Translations under genes and position numbers: made by a program
Origin: Alicyclobacillus suci
Lineage (GTDB): Bacteria; Bacillota; Bacilli; Alicyclobacillales; Alicyclobacillaceae
Assembly (NCBI RefSeq): GCF_017329615.1
Contig: NZ_JAFMTW010000012.1
Span: 1-64,000, forward strand
Reading direction: 5' to 3'
Length of the DNA: 64,000 nt
Shown: piece after piece, positions 17,194 through 26,656 of the stretch
Layout: each line of letters begins with the position of its first letter
Position numbering within the stretch: position 1 is the stretch's first letter
The notes under the pieces: model-generated
Database searches by the model: none
What the model was told of the DNA's origin: nothing
The model's input: only the letters and a program-made list of their open reading frames with translations

Positions 17194-19530
17194 TCACATC
17201 CGAACGGTCACTACCGTAACGCCATCGTCACCTTCACCCTGTCCACCAGGCACACTGCTCCTTACTTGTGGATGATGTTGCAAATGGCGGCGGACGGCAT
17301 TGCGGAGAGCGCCTGTCCCCTTCCCATGGATAATCACGACGCGCGGCAAGCCAGAGACAACAGCGTCGTCGAGATATTTATCAATTCGGCGAATCGCTTC
17401 TTCAACGGTCTCACCACGGACATCAAGTTCCATGCGAATGTCTTTGGCCACGCCTTTGCGCGTGTGGCGAACCGTCTGTTCTTGCTGCTTCTCTTGGAGC
17501 ACCTCAATATCGCCGGCGCCTACTTTCATTCGCATCAGTCCCAATTGCACCATGGCCGTACTGCCATCGCCGGAAACCTCAACAATATCCCCTTTTTGTC
17601 CCAGGGAAATCACGCGTACGCGCGCACCAACCGTCAATTTTGACTTGGCGCTTGACGTGGATGCCCGTTTCCCTGCCCGCTGTTCCGGAACCAATCCTTC
17701 GAGCGATTTGCGCAGTTCCACCAATTGATGATCTTTGACGCCCGCAGCAGAGCGCATCTGACGCAATTCGCGAATGATTTTTTCACTCTCTTGCTGCGCC
17801 TGTTCCACCACTTTGGCCGCCTCCTGCTGCGCCCTTCGGCGAATCGCTTCAGCTTCCGCCTCCAAGCGATTCGCCTTAGCTTCCCACTGCTCCCGCAAGC
17901 GCTCACTCTCCTCACGCAATACTTGAGCTTCGCTTGCGGCTTGTTCGGCGGCGCGCCGAGCCTGCTCCAACTTGCCAATCAGTTCCTCGACGTGCACATC
18001 GGTCTCGGCCACATGCTCGCGAGCTTCCGCCAAAATATCCTCCGGCAGACCTAACCTGGCGGCAATGGCAAGCGCATTGGACCGCCCCGGAACGCCCACC
18101 AACAAACGGTATGTTGGTCGCAGACTCTCGACGTCGAACTCCATACTGGCATTCATCGCATGTGGATTGTGAAACGCGTAGCCCTTCAACTCGGCGTAGT
18201 GCGTCGTCGCAATCACACGACACCCCACATCGCACAGTCGATTCAATATGGCGATGGCCAAGGCGGATCCTTCTGCCGGATCTGTCCCCGCCCCCAATTC
18301 ATCAAGCAACACAAGACTGTCTCTACGCACGGCGGAGAGCATGTGGATGATGTTCGTCATATGGGCCGAAAATGTGGAGAGACTTTGTTCAATACTCTGC
18401 TCGTCTCCGATATCGACAAAGATGTCGGAACAAAACCCAATTTCACTTTCGCGTTGAGTCGGCAAGAAACAGCCGGACATCGCCATCAAGGTGAGCAACC
18501 CGATGGTTTTTAACGTCACTGTCTTGCCACCGGTATTCGGGCCCGTGACAATCAACAAGTGGTAGTCCTCACCCAGCGTAACATCGACCGGTACCGCATC
18601 GCGGTTCAATTGTGGATGGCGCGCACCATACAGCCGCCAGACACCCTCGGTCAACGTTGGTCGCTTGGCGTCCAGCGCTTTGGCGTAACCCGCTTTGGCG
18701 AACCACAAATCCACTGTCTCCAGGACTTCGACGTTCCCGAGCAACTCATCTGCTACCCCTGCCACGGTTTGCGACAGCTGGGACAAAATACGTTCGATTT
18801 CACGCTCTTCTAGAATCTCTAACTCGCGTACCTGATTACTGATGTCGACCACCGCTTGCGGTTCGATGTACACCGTCGAGCCGGACGCCGACACGTCGCG
18901 CACAATCCCGTTGACCTGATTTTTATGTTCCACGCGCACAGGTAGGCAAAAATGCGATCCACGCATCGCGATAATGGGTTCTTGAAGCACTTTTTGGTTT
19001 GCCCTCAACAACCTATCGAGCACTGTCCGTACCTGACTCTCTGCCTTACGACGCTCCGTGCGCAATTCATGCAACGTGGCGCTCGCGTTGTCGAGCACCT
19101 GTGCATCATCATCAATGGCCGAGCGAATTTCCTGTTCGGTGCGCTTTGCGTCCACCATCTGTTCCAGCAACTGCACAAGATGCTCCACTTCGACGAGCTC
19201 AGCTGCGTGCTGGACATATTGTCGAAACTGTCGACCACCATGAATCAGCTGAGCAACCGCGAGCAGCCGCTCAGCGGAGAGCGTGCCACCAACTTTCGCC
19301 CGCTGCAAATCAGCCCTGATGTCTGTAATACCAGAAAATGGCGGTCCTCCAGCGCGCAGCAAACAGCGGAGACATTCGTCCACCGCTTGAAGTTCCACCT
19401 CAGCATCGGACAATTGTGTAAATGGCTGCATTGAAAGTGCTGCGCGCTTACCCAAACTGGACATCGCGTATTGAGCAATTTGTTCTTGAATGTATTTGTA
19501 TTCTAGAGCCCGTAAAGACCGCTCTAACAT
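17194..19530 (-). CDS. mutS2: Endonuclease/ATPase MutS2
   Basis: MutS2 is a MutS homologue that in Bacillus acts on branched DNA and on collided ribosomes. The ATPase core is complete: Walker A GPNTGGKTVTLKTIGLL, Walker B VLLDELGAGTDPAEG, and the TTHYAELK motif. A long coiled coil follows (roughly residues 510-620), and the C-terminal Smr nuclease domain is present (ELDVRGETVEEAIRRIDKYL ... IIHGKGTGALR). The N-terminal mismatch-recognition domain of MutS is absent, as expected. ATG 19530-19528 with GGAG 8 bases upstream gives the usual 778-residue form. A TACAAT -10 at 19578-19573 may be its promoter. Confidence 0.95.
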   Translation of the reverse strand: MLERSLRALEYKYIQEQIAQYAMSSLGKRAALSMQPFTQLSDAEVELQAVDECLRCLLRAGGPPFSGITDIRADLQRAKVGGTLSAERLLAVAQLIHGGRQFRQYVQHAAELVEVEHLVQLLEQMVDAKRTEQEIRSAIDDDAQVLDNASATLHELRTERRKAESQVRTVLDRLLRANQKVLQEPIIAMRGSHFCLPVRVEHKNQVNGIVRDVSASGSTVYIEPQAVVDISNQVRELEILEEREIERILSQLSQTVAGVADELLGNVEVLETVDLWFAKAGYAKALDAKRPTLTEGVWRLYGARHPQLNRDAVPVDVTLGEDYHLLIVTGPNTGGKTVTLKTIGLLTLMAMSGCFLPTQRESEIGFCSDIFVDIGDEQSIEQSLSTFSAHMTNIIHMLSAVRRDSLVLLDELGAGTDPAEGSALAIAILNRLCDVGCRVIATTHYAELKGYAFHNPHAMNASMEFDVESLRPTYRLLVGVPGRSNALAIAARLGLPEDILAEAREHVAETDVHVEELIGKLEQARRAAEQAASEAQVLREESERLREQWEAKANRLEAEAEAIRRRAQQEAAKVVEQAQQESEKIIRELRQMRSAAGVKDHQLVELRKSLEGLVPEQRAGKRASTSSAKSKLTVGARVRVISLGQKGDIVEVSGDGSTAMVQLGLMRMKVGAGDIEVLQEKQQEQTVRHTRKGVAKDIRMELDVRGETVEEAIRRIDKYLDDAVVSGLPRVVIIHGKGTGALRNAVRRHLQHHPQVRSSVPGGQGEGDDGVTVVTVRM

Positions 19531-19643
19531 ATATCGCACTCCACTCGGGGGAAAGTTCAAAAAATCCCATTCATTGTACCACATTGGCTTGTCGCAGGCA
19601 GGAAAGTCTAAAGGCAGACCAAGCGTAGGAGGGGATTTCACAG

Positions 19644-19997
19644 ATGCACATCATCGGCACCATCATCCGCTTTGTCGTATCTGCACTCGTCCTGATGCTC
19701 GTGGGTTACTTAGTACCTGGTTTTGGCGTGATGGGTTTCTGGTCGGCAATTTTGGCCGCCATCGTAATCGCCGTGCTCGGGTGGGCAGTGGAACAGCTCT
19801 TTGGCCGACGGATTTCACCGTACGGACGAGGTATCGTTGGATTCATCTCAGGTGCAGTCGTGATTTACATCGCACAGTTGTTCGTTCCAGGGATGCACGC
19901 AAGTATCCTCGGTGCGCTGTTAGCGTCACTCGTCATTGGTATCATCGACTTGTTCGTCCCCACCAACTTTCGTGGGCGAAACGCGGACGGAACGTAA
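19644..19997 (+). CDS. Phage-holin-IV-superfamily small membrane protein
   Basis: This is a 117-residue protein with about four membrane segments (residues 3-25, 30-48, 64-84, 88-107) and Gly-rich packing. It resembles the YvlD-type, holin superfamily IV proteins common in Firmicutes. Their function is unknown and they are not normally part of prophages. ATG follows AGGAGGGG at 9 bases. It stands on the opposite strand between mutS2 and cvpA, where Bacillus has polX. Nothing around it suggests a phage. Confidence 0.75.
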   Translation: MHIIGTIIRFVVSALVLMLVGYLVPGFGVMGFWSAILAAIVIAVLGWAVEQLFGRRISPYGRGIVGFISGAVVIYIAQLFVPGMHASILGALLASLVIGIIDLFVPTNFRGRNADGT

Positions 19998-20047
19998 ACG
20001 CACAGATGTGGCCTAATCAACCCGCAGCAACCGCATCTCTGTGGAGG

Positions 20048-20569
20048 TCAATCGGCGATTCGCGAATGAATCGCCGATTGTACCTGTTTTCCGTCGAGCC
20101 ATTGGACAACGCTCGAGTGGCTTAACTGCTGTTGAATTACAGGTGTATTTACATAGTGCAAAATCATGGCGACGACGAACACGAACAAAATAGCTAAAGC
20201 AACGCCAGCGACAAGACCTACCATACGATTGACAAACGACAAAACAGGCAAACTGAACAACGCGTCAAGCAACCCAGCTGCGTATCGAAGCAACAAAAAT
20301 GTCACCAGAAACACGAGCCCAAACGCGATGGCACCAGACAAGTTGCCAAACAGGAAACTAGCGGCAGACGGTTTCGCAGCGTTTGCGAACGCATGCATGT
20401 TCTGAATCACGGGCGCGACGTACGGCCGTAACCAATAAGACACAAAATAGGCGATGACCGCCCCAAACAAGCGAGTCACTTGCCGTACGACGCCGAGTCG
20501 ATAACCGTTCACGCCACCCAAGACGATGACTCCGAAAAAAATGAAATCCAATACGTCAAAACTGCTCAA
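20048..20569 (-). CDS. CvpA family membrane protein
   Basis: This is a four-helix membrane protein of the CvpA (colicin V production) family; its exact role in Firmicutes is not established. The N-terminal hydrophobic segment and the GYRLGVVRQVTRLFGA motif are typical. Hydrophobic segments follow at about residues 28-48, 75-100 and 110-140. The start is TTG, which overlaps the zapA stop as TTGA, with GAGGTGA 9 bases upstream. The zapA-cvpA order matches the Bacillus zapA-yshB locus. Confidence 0.85.
   Translation of the reverse strand: MSSFDVLDFIFFGVIVLGGVNGYRLGVVRQVTRLFGAVIAYFVSYWLRPYVAPVIQNMHAFANAAKPSAASFLFGNLSGAIAFGLVFLVTFLLLRYAAGLLDALFSLPVLSFVNRMVGLVAGVALAILFVFVVAMILHYVNTPVIQQQLSHSSVVQWLDGKQVQSAIHSRIAD
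20050..20079. terminator. Hairpin over the 3' end of cvpA
   Basis: AATCGGCGATT and AATCGCCGATT form a perfect 11-base stem around an 8-base loop. It overlaps the last cvpA codons and lies between convergent genes. Neither side has a clear T-run, so it is a weak or bidirectional terminator at best. Confidence 0.4.
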
Positions 20570-20841
20570 GAAGAAGCGTCACCTCGTGTCTTTTCGTCCA
20601 GCAAACTGAGCAAATCGTAGTATTCCTTTTTCAAGCGCTCCAGTTCATCTGCGAGGTTGAGCGCAGTCAATACGGCCACACGCCGTTCATCCATATAGGT
20701 TGACGTATTCGAAATCTCGGTCATCAGCTTGTCCACTGTCTCGGCAACCGCATATAAATGTGAGGTCGGAGCAGAACCTCTGAGCGTATACTCCATTCCG
20801 TGAATGGTGACCCTTACCCGATTGATTGAGTCGTTGTCCAT
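20566..20841 (-). CDS. zapA: Cell division protein ZapA
   Basis: ZapA promotes bundling of FtsZ filaments at the division ring. The small size (91 residues), the N-terminal strand region (NRVRVTIHGMEYTLRG), the motif ERRVAVLTALNLADEL and the C-terminal coiled coil (ELERLKKEYYDLLSLLDEK) are standard for Firmicute ZapA. ATG follows GGGGGGAG. The stop overlaps the cvpA start by four bases. It is 81 bases downstream of pheT and may be co-transcribed with pheST, as in Bacillus. Confidence 0.93.
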   Translation of the reverse strand: MDNDSINRVRVTIHGMEYTLRGSAPTSHLYAVAETVDKLMTEISNTSTYMDERRVAVLTALNLADELERLKKEYYDLLSLLDEKTRGDASS

Positions 20842-20922
20842 CGCGCTCCCCCCTTAGACAACCCTTACGCCCATATTCCATGCCATGTGCTCAGATTCCT
20901 GCCATTGCCATCGTCTGGATGC

Positions 20923-23352
20923 CTATCCACGCAAATGCGCATCGAATTGGGCCTCAAGCACCTGCAATACTTCCTGCACGGCTTCGTCGATTTCGGCATC
21001 CGTCAGCGTTCGCTCATCTGCGCCAAAAGACAACGCGAGTGCGATGCTCTTTTGCTGCTCGCCAATCCCTTTTCCTTCGTACACGTCGAACACACTAGCG
21101 AATCTCAAGATCTCGCGCTTGGACCTCAATTCATCAATACACTCGAGCATCTTGCCGACCAACACGTCTTTATTCACGACGAGCGCCAAATCGCGACGAG
21201 CACCTGGAAAGCGCGGCAACGACTCAACGAGGAGCGAAGTCGTGTGCCGCTTGACCAATTGCGCCACGTCGAGTTCAGCGTACAGTGTCGTCGACAAATC
21301 GTAGCCCGCTGCAGTGGTCGGATGAATCTCTCCGACAAAACCAATTCGCTGACCATCACAGACAATCGCGGCAGACCTGCCGGGGTGCAGCCAAGGCTCT
21401 TGCGCCCGCTCATACTGCACGACGATACCAAATCCATCCAATATCTGTTCGACAGCTCCCTTGGCATCGTAAAAGTCGTATGGACGCGCGCGCTCGTGCA
21501 AACTGTCCGGCAGCGTACCAAACCACATCATCGCAACAACTTCGCGTTCGCGCGGTTGCTGCGTGATGGGCAACGCATCTGCTTCATACGTACGTCCAAA
21601 TTCAAACACCGCACCCCCATCGACCCGGTGTGCCAAATTGTAACGGGCCACCTCGGCCAGGCTTGGCAAAAGATGCGTGCGAAGGACTCGTCGCTCATCC
21701 GACATCGGATACGCCAGCGGAATCATGTTGCGCAGACGGTTCCCTTCTGCCAATTGGAGCGGTGCATACGCCTCTGGAGACGTAAATGCATAAGTGCGCA
21801 CTTCGAACAGACCGCGTGTGACCAACATATTCCGAACCTGTTCCAAAATGCGCTGACGAGCATCTCGATTGCCAATTGTCACAGGTCCCAGCGGCAACGT
21901 CGACGGAATATTGTCGTAACCGTACAAACGAGCCACTTCTTCGACCAAATCCGCCGCAAGCGCAATATCTGGTCTGCGGGTCGGAACGTTGACCATCCAA
22001 TTTTCGCTGTCTTCCACCACCGTAAACCCAAGTCGCCGAAACAACTCGTGCATCATGTCGTCGCTGATGTCGCACCCAAGCAGTTCGCGACACCGGTTCG
22101 GCGAAAATGGAACGCGCTGTGCCAACGCGCTCTCGGCATCCGTCGTGGCTGTGGCAACGCCACCAGATATCTGTCCACCAGCCAGTTGCACAAGCAATTG
22201 TGTCGCACGCAGAAGTGCGGTGCGGACGACAGCCGGATCAATCCCCTTTTCAAAGCGCTGTTGCGCCTCTGAGCGCAAACCTAGCTTTTGCCCTGTACGA
22301 CGAGTCGACGGTGCGTCAAATCTCGCAGATTCGATCACGACGCGCGTCGTCGACGAATGGATTTCGCTGTTTTCTCCACCCATCACGCCGGCGAGTCCGA
22401 TGGCTTTTTCCGGATCTGCAATCACCAACATGTCGTCGTCGAGGCGTCGCTCTGTGCCGTCCAAGGTGACAAGCGTCTCCTCCGCCTTCGCTTGCCGGAC
22501 GACAATCGTCGAGTCAGCAATCTTGCCGGCATCAAACGCGTGTAACGGCTGTCCCCATTCCAACATCACGTAGTTCGTGACATCGACTATGACATCAATC
22601 GGGCGAACACCCATCGACAACAACCGCATTTGCATCCACAGCGGCGACGGTACAGCTTGCAAATCAGTGAGTACAAGCGCGTCGTAGCGGGTACACCGAT
22701 CACTTTCAATTCGAACGCGAATCGGTGACGGTTCATTCGGCAACGTCACGTCGATATCTGTCGGGAACGTCGTCTGTTTGCCAGTCAGCGCCGCAATTTC
22801 ATATGCGAGGCCGCGGATGGACAAACAGTCACTGCGATTCGGTGTCAAGTCAATATCGAGAACGTAATCATCAAGATGCAGAACTTGGACGATATCCGCA
22901 CCAATCTCCGTGTCCTCCGGCAGAATATACAAACCTACCGTTTGATTCTGCGGCAAAAGTCGCGTATCCAGACCAATTTCCACGGCAGAACAGAGCATTC
23001 CGTTCGATGTCACGCCGCGTAACTTCGCCCGCTTGATTTGCTTATCCCCTGGCAACTTCGCACCCGGCAAGGCCACGGGTACCTTCTGCCCAGGCGCCAC
23101 ATTTGGTGCCCCGCAGACAATTTGCAACAACTCGTCCTGTCCGACGTCCACCTGACAAACGTGCAGTCTGTCTGCGTCCGGATGCTGCTCCATGTCGCGG
23201 ACAAGTCCCACGACGACACCCTCAACCCCCTGGTTGCGCGACGCTATACCGTCAACCGCCAATCCACCACGCGTCAGCGCTTCCGCCAGTTGTTCGGGAG
23301 ACATATCGCGGAGATCTACATATTCACTCAGCCATTGATAGGATACTTTCAC
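20923..23352 (-). CDS. pheT: Phenylalanyl-tRNA synthetase beta subunit
   Basis: PheT forms the alpha2-beta2 enzyme that charges tRNA-Phe. The 809-residue length is normal. In order the protein shows the EMAP/OB tRNA-binding domain (residues ~40-150, VGLVRDMEQHPDADRLHVCQVD), the B3/B4 editing region, the B5 domain (FSPNRCRELLG), the core, and the C-terminal anticodon-binding domain ending in EVLQVLEAQFDAHLRG. The start is GTG with a weak AGGGATGAG upstream. It lies 26 bases after pheS, so the two are co-translated under the T-box. Confidence 0.97.
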   Translation of the reverse strand: MKVSYQWLSEYVDLRDMSPEQLAEALTRGGLAVDGIASRNQGVEGVVVGLVRDMEQHPDADRLHVCQVDVGQDELLQIVCGAPNVAPGQKVPVALPGAKLPGDKQIKRAKLRGVTSNGMLCSAVEIGLDTRLLPQNQTVGLYILPEDTEIGADIVQVLHLDDYVLDIDLTPNRSDCLSIRGLAYEIAALTGKQTTFPTDIDVTLPNEPSPIRVRIESDRCTRYDALVLTDLQAVPSPLWMQMRLLSMGVRPIDVIVDVTNYVMLEWGQPLHAFDAGKIADSTIVVRQAKAEETLVTLDGTERRLDDDMLVIADPEKAIGLAGVMGGENSEIHSSTTRVVIESARFDAPSTRRTGQKLGLRSEAQQRFEKGIDPAVVRTALLRATQLLVQLAGGQISGGVATATTDAESALAQRVPFSPNRCRELLGCDISDDMMHELFRRLGFTVVEDSENWMVNVPTRRPDIALAADLVEEVARLYGYDNIPSTLPLGPVTIGNRDARQRILEQVRNMLVTRGLFEVRTYAFTSPEAYAPLQLAEGNRLRNMIPLAYPMSDERRVLRTHLLPSLAEVARYNLAHRVDGGAVFEFGRTYEADALPITQQPREREVVAMMWFGTLPDSLHERARPYDFYDAKGAVEQILDGFGIVVQYERAQEPWLHPGRSAAIVCDGQRIGFVGEIHPTTAAGYDLSTTLYAELDVAQLVKRHTTSLLVESLPRFPGARRDLALVVNKDVLVGKMLECIDELRSKREILRFASVFDVYEGKGIGEQQKSIALALSFGADERTLTDAEIDEAVQEVLQVLEAQFDAHLRG

Positions 23353-23378
23353 GTCTCATCCCTGTCCTTTCGTCTTCG

Positions 23379-24428
23379 TCATACCTTCGCAAATTGACGC
23401 AGCAACCGGAGGTCGTTCTGGTACAACTGACGAATATCCGTAATGCCGTATTTCAACATTGCAATGCGCTCTGGACCCATGCCGAACGCAAAACCACTGT
23501 AAATTGAGCTATCATATCCAGCCATATCCAGCACGCGCGGATGAACCATGCCCGCACCGAGAATCTCAATCCAACCCGTATCCTTACAGACGCGGCAACC
23601 GCGGCCCTGACAGTGGACACAGACGAGATCGACTTCGGCGCTTGGCTCTGTAAACGGGAAATAACTTGGGCGCAACCGAACACGCTGATGTTCACCAAAG
23701 AGCGCCTTCGCAAACGCCTCCAGCACACCCTTGAGATCACTCATGCGGATGCCCTGGTCGACCACCAGCCCCTCAATCTGAGTAAACGCGTGCGAGTGTG
23801 TCGCGTCGTCCTCGTCCCGACGATAGACGCGCCCCGGAACAATCACCTTAATCGGCGCATGCGGATGCATTTGTTCCATCGTGCGCACTTGCATCGGCGA
23901 AGTGTGGGTCCGCATCAAAAGCTCGTCCGTGATGTAAAATGTGTCCTGCATATCCCGTGCAGGGTGATCTTTTGGAAGGTTGAGCATTTCAAAATTGTAG
24001 CGATCCGTCTCGACCTCTGGCCCGTCCGCAATCATAAAGCCCATGCCCAGGAAAATATCCTCAATGTCGCGAATCACCCGGGAAATTGGATGAACTGCAC
24101 CAACATCTGTGTGCCGTCCTGGCAATGTGACGTCAATGGTCTCGGCCGCCAGTCGTGCATTCTGTTCTGCACTCTCAATCGCTTCGCGTTTGCTGGTAAA
24201 TGCACTTTCCAGCGCTTGCCGGCGTTCATTTAACAACTGGCCAAAAAGCGGCCGGGTCTGTGCATCCAATTGTCCCATCTGTTTTGATAACGTCGTCAAT
24301 TCGCTCTTTTTCCCCAAATACGTGACGCGCCATTCGCCTAAGCGCTTGGTATCCTGCACATCTTCCAATTCTTGTAGCGCTTTGGTGTGCAGCGTAGCCA
24401 ATTCTTGTTTCAACGCTTCTAAATCCAT
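23379..24428 (-). CDS. pheS: Phenylalanyl-tRNA synthetase alpha subunit
   Basis: PheS carries the class II catalytic core. Visible features are the N-terminal coiled coil ([21 protein letters not shown]), motif 2 ([13 protein letters not shown]), the zinc-like insert [25 protein letters not shown], and motif 3 ([17 protein letters not shown]). ATG 24428-24426 follows GGAGGGG and gives the normal length of 349 residues. Longer frames would run into the T-box terminator region. Expression is predicted to be controlled by the T-box leader upstream. Confidence 0.97.
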   Translation of the reverse strand: MDLEALKQELATLHTKALQELEDVQDTKRLGEWRVTYLGKKSELTTLSKQMGQLDAQTRPLFGQLLNERRQALESAFTSKREAIESAEQNARLAAETIDVTLPGRHTDVGAVHPISRVIRDIEDIFLGMGFMIADGPEVETDRYNFEMLNLPKDHPARDMQDTFYITDELLMRTHTSPMQVRTMEQMHPHAPIKVIVPGRVYRRDEDDATHSHAFTQIEGLVVDQGIRMSDLKGVLEAFAKALFGEHQRVRLRPSYFPFTEPSAEVDLVCVHCQGRGCRVCKDTGWIEILGAGMVHPRVLDMAGYDSSIYSGFAFGMGPERIAMLKYGITDIRQLYQNDLRLLRQFAKV

Positions 24429-24485
24429 GGACGCCCCTCCATCATCAGTCGGAAATCCTGGCATAACCTCGATTGCCGCTGGAAA

Positions 24486-24770
24486 ATAAAAAAGAGCAAC
24501 CCCCCTCCGTAGGGACGAGGTTGCTCGCGGTACCACCCTAATTGGCGACAGCTGTCGCCCGACTCTTCACGATAACGGATGAATCGACTCCATCCGGCAA
24601 GGCCTACTTGTACGTCCAAGACTGGGTCCACCCCAAATACTCGCGTCGTTCAACCTTGCAGCTCTGAGGGGAACTTCAATCAGTTTCATCCGGCACACTT
24701 CCAGTCAAGGTGCGCCTCCCTGTAGGATTATCCTGATTTACTCGCCTCATCAACGCCACAAAATATGTTT
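24486..24770 (-). promoter_or_regulatory. T-box leader of pheST (tRNA-Phe sensing)
   Basis: The minus strand carries GGGTGGTACCGCG (24538-24526), the T-box core that pairs with the uncharged tRNA acceptor end. A terminator follows directly: GAGCAACC and GGTTGCTC arms (about 24526-24493) with TTTTTTATTTT behind. Upstream GATGAGGCGAGTAAATCAGG and AGGGAGG (about 24750-24715) match the Stem I start. A TTC triplet at 24673-24671 in GAAGTTCCCC is a candidate Phe specifier. When uncharged tRNA-Phe accumulates, the antiterminator should form and pheST is transcribed. Confidence 0.92.
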
Positions 24771-24779
24771 TCGGTTCAG

Positions 24780-24808
24780 AGTATACGCAAATGTCTCAGC
24801 TGGTGCAA
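24780..24808 (-). promoter_or_regulatory. Sigma-A promoter of the pheST T-box operon
   Basis: The minus strand shows TTGCAC (24808-24803), a 17-base spacer and TATACT (24785-24780), just upstream of the T-box Stem I. Confidence 0.65.
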
Positions 24809-24866
24809 CTAAACAGATGTTCAAAAGAGAACATGATTGCAGTAAAATGACCTGTCGGCCTTTCCA

Positions 24867-25823
24867 TCATGGCTCCACGAAATGACACATCACACGATGC
24901 GCACCCACTGCGCGCAACACCGGCTTTTGCTCACGACATCGTTTCGTTGCGAGCGGACAACGCGGATGAAATGGACACCCCTCAACATCGGTCAACTGAC
25001 TTTGCGGCGTTTCGAACGTGGAGGAGGAGAGCGCCTCGATACTTTCCCCGGGTATCAGCCGCGGCACCGCTTCAATCAGAACCTGTGCGTATGGGTGCAA
25101 GGCCGTTTCGTGAAAGTTCTCAGCAGGTGCAAATTCCACAATCTCTCCCATATACATCACCGCTATCCAGTCACTGATTTGTATGACACGCGACAAATCG
25201 TGCGAAATAAACAAGTAACCATAGCCGTTTTGCTGTTGCAATTCTTTCAAAAGCTGTAAAATCTGCACGCCTGTTGAAACATCTAGCGCCGAAATCACTT
25301 CATCACAAATGATAATTTCCGGCTCTACTATCAGTGCACGCGCAATATTCACCCGTTGGCATTGCCCACGACTCAACTCTAAAGGATACTTGTCCAAATA
25401 AGTAGTCGGCAGTTCAACCATCTCCAACAGCCGCGCTGCTGCCGCCCTTCTATCCGCATGATTTTTCACGCCAAAATACCAAAGTGGCTCGGCGATGCTC
25501 TGCCCAATTGTCCGATAGGGATTTAAGGCGTCAACAGGGTCTTGGTGTATGTACTGAATGCGCCTGCGCATGAACCGTGCTTCGCGCCGTGATAACGAAT
25601 AAATCTCCAAGTCCCCATAAAACACGCTTCCTGCGCTCGGTTTTTCGAGTCCGGCCAGGCAGCGGCCTAATGTGCTCTTGCCGGATCCGCTTTCGCCAAC
25701 CAATCCGATTGTCTCACCGGCCCGAATCCGCAAAGACACGTTGCGGACGGCCGAAATTGCCCCAGACGAATGCACCCATCGCTTCCACGGATATCGTTTT
25801 TCCAAGTGTTTACCTGATAACAT
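24867..25823 (-). CDS. Oligopeptide-type ABC transporter ATP-binding protein (OppF/DppF class)
   Basis: This is the second ATPase of a peptide/nickel/opine-type ABC importer. Walker A GESGSGKST, the signature LSRGQCQRVNIARAL, Walker B IICDEVISALD and the H-loop LFISHDLSRV are intact. The C-terminal oligopeptide-transporter extension with Cys residues (GCPFHPRCPLATKRC) is present. The signature is a slight variant (LSRGQ instead of LSGGQ). ATG 25823-25821 follows AGGGGGAGG. An ATG at 25850 overlapping the oppD-like stop has no ribosome site. It is the last gene of the methyltransferase-oppABCDF-like operon. Confidence 0.88.
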   Translation of the reverse strand: MLSGKHLEKRYPWKRWVHSSGAISAVRNVSLRIRAGETIGLVGESGSGKSTLGRCLAGLEKPSAGSVFYGDLEIYSLSRREARFMRRRIQYIHQDPVDALNPYRTIGQSIAEPLWYFGVKNHADRRAAAARLLEMVELPTTYLDKYPLELSRGQCQRVNIARALIVEPEIIICDEVISALDVSTGVQILQLLKELQQQNGYGYLFISHDLSRVIQISDWIAVMYMGEIVEFAPAENFHETALHPYAQVLIEAVPRLIPGESIEALSSSTFETPQSQLTDVEGCPFHPRCPLATKRCREQKPVLRAVGAHRVMCHFVEP

Positions 25824-25846
25824 AGCCCTCCCCCTTTCAAGGCGCG

Positions 25847-26656
25847 TCATCGCCCGCCAATCATCGGCAGGGTTCCACCCAGTCTCGGTGCCATTTGTAA
25901 CAAGTGACGGGTATAAGGATGCACTGGGTGCTGAAGAATTCGTTCAACGGACCCGTACTCCACAATCTGCCCCTGCCGCATCACTGCCACGTTATCCGCT
26001 AGCTGTGCAACAACGCCCAAATCGTGCGAAATAAACAGCATCCCCATCTGAAACTGCCTCTTCAAACGAGCAAACAGGCGAATGATACCCGCCTGCACCG
26101 TCACGTCAAGCGCGGTTGTCGGTTCGTCCGCAATCAGCAATTTCGGCTGATTCAGCAAAGCCATGGCAATCATCACCCGCTGCAACATGCCGCCACTGAG
26201 CGTGTGTGGATACGCGTGCATTTGCCGTTCAGCATCCGGTAGTCCCACGCGTGACAGCATTTCCAAGGCGCGCTGTCTTTTCTCTCGGCGACGTCCTTGT
26301 GGCAGCGCCTCCAACAGTTGCTTGCCAAGTGGCATCATCGGGTGAAATGCCGTTTTAGGATCTTGGAACACCATCGAAATGTCTTTTCCCCGTAACTTTT
26401 GCATCCCGCGCTCAGGTAAGTGCAACAAATCGGTGCCATCAAACATCATTCGCAGCGCCTGAACAGAGCTCGGCTTATGAGTCAGCTTCAGAATCGACAG
26501 TGCGAGCGTGCTCTTACCAGAACCGCTCTCGCCGACGATAGCCAACGTCTCCCCAGGCTGCATTTGCAAATTAACGTCCTTCACTGCAACCGTCGTCTCC
26601 TGTCCCGACGGAAAGGAAACGTTCAGTCCCTGAACATCAAGTAACCGTCGTTGCAT
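25847..26656 (-). CDS. Oligopeptide-type ABC transporter ATP-binding protein (OppD/DppD class)
   Basis: This is the first ATPase of the same importer. It has Walker A GESGSGKST, the signature LSGGMLQRVMIAMAL, Walker B LLIADEPTTALD and the H-loop LFISHDLGVV. The C-terminus is short (ends near PRLGGTLPMIGGR) and lacks the longer Cys-containing extension seen in many OppD proteins; its partner has that extension. ATG 26656-26654 follows GAGGG and overlaps the permease gene by 20 bases, which indicates coupled translation. Confidence 0.88.
   Translation of the reverse strand: MQRRLLDVQGLNVSFPSGQETTVAVKDVNLQMQPGETLAIVGESGSGKSTLALSILKLTHKPSSVQALRMMFDGTDLLHLPERGMQKLRGKDISMVFQDPKTAFHPMMPLGKQLLEALPQGRRREKRQRALEMLSRVGLPDAERQMHAYPHTLSGGMLQRVMIAMALLNQPKLLIADEPTTALDVTVQAGIIRLFARLKRQFQMGMLFISHDLGVVAQLADNVAVMRQGQIVEYGSVERILQHPVHPYTRHLLQMAPRLGGTLPMIGGR

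Noticed and set aside
19644-19997. Prophage remnant signalled by a holin-like gene
   Set aside because: No endolysin, integrase, tail or att-like repeats are nearby. This holin-superfamily group is commonly chromosomal in Firmicutes.
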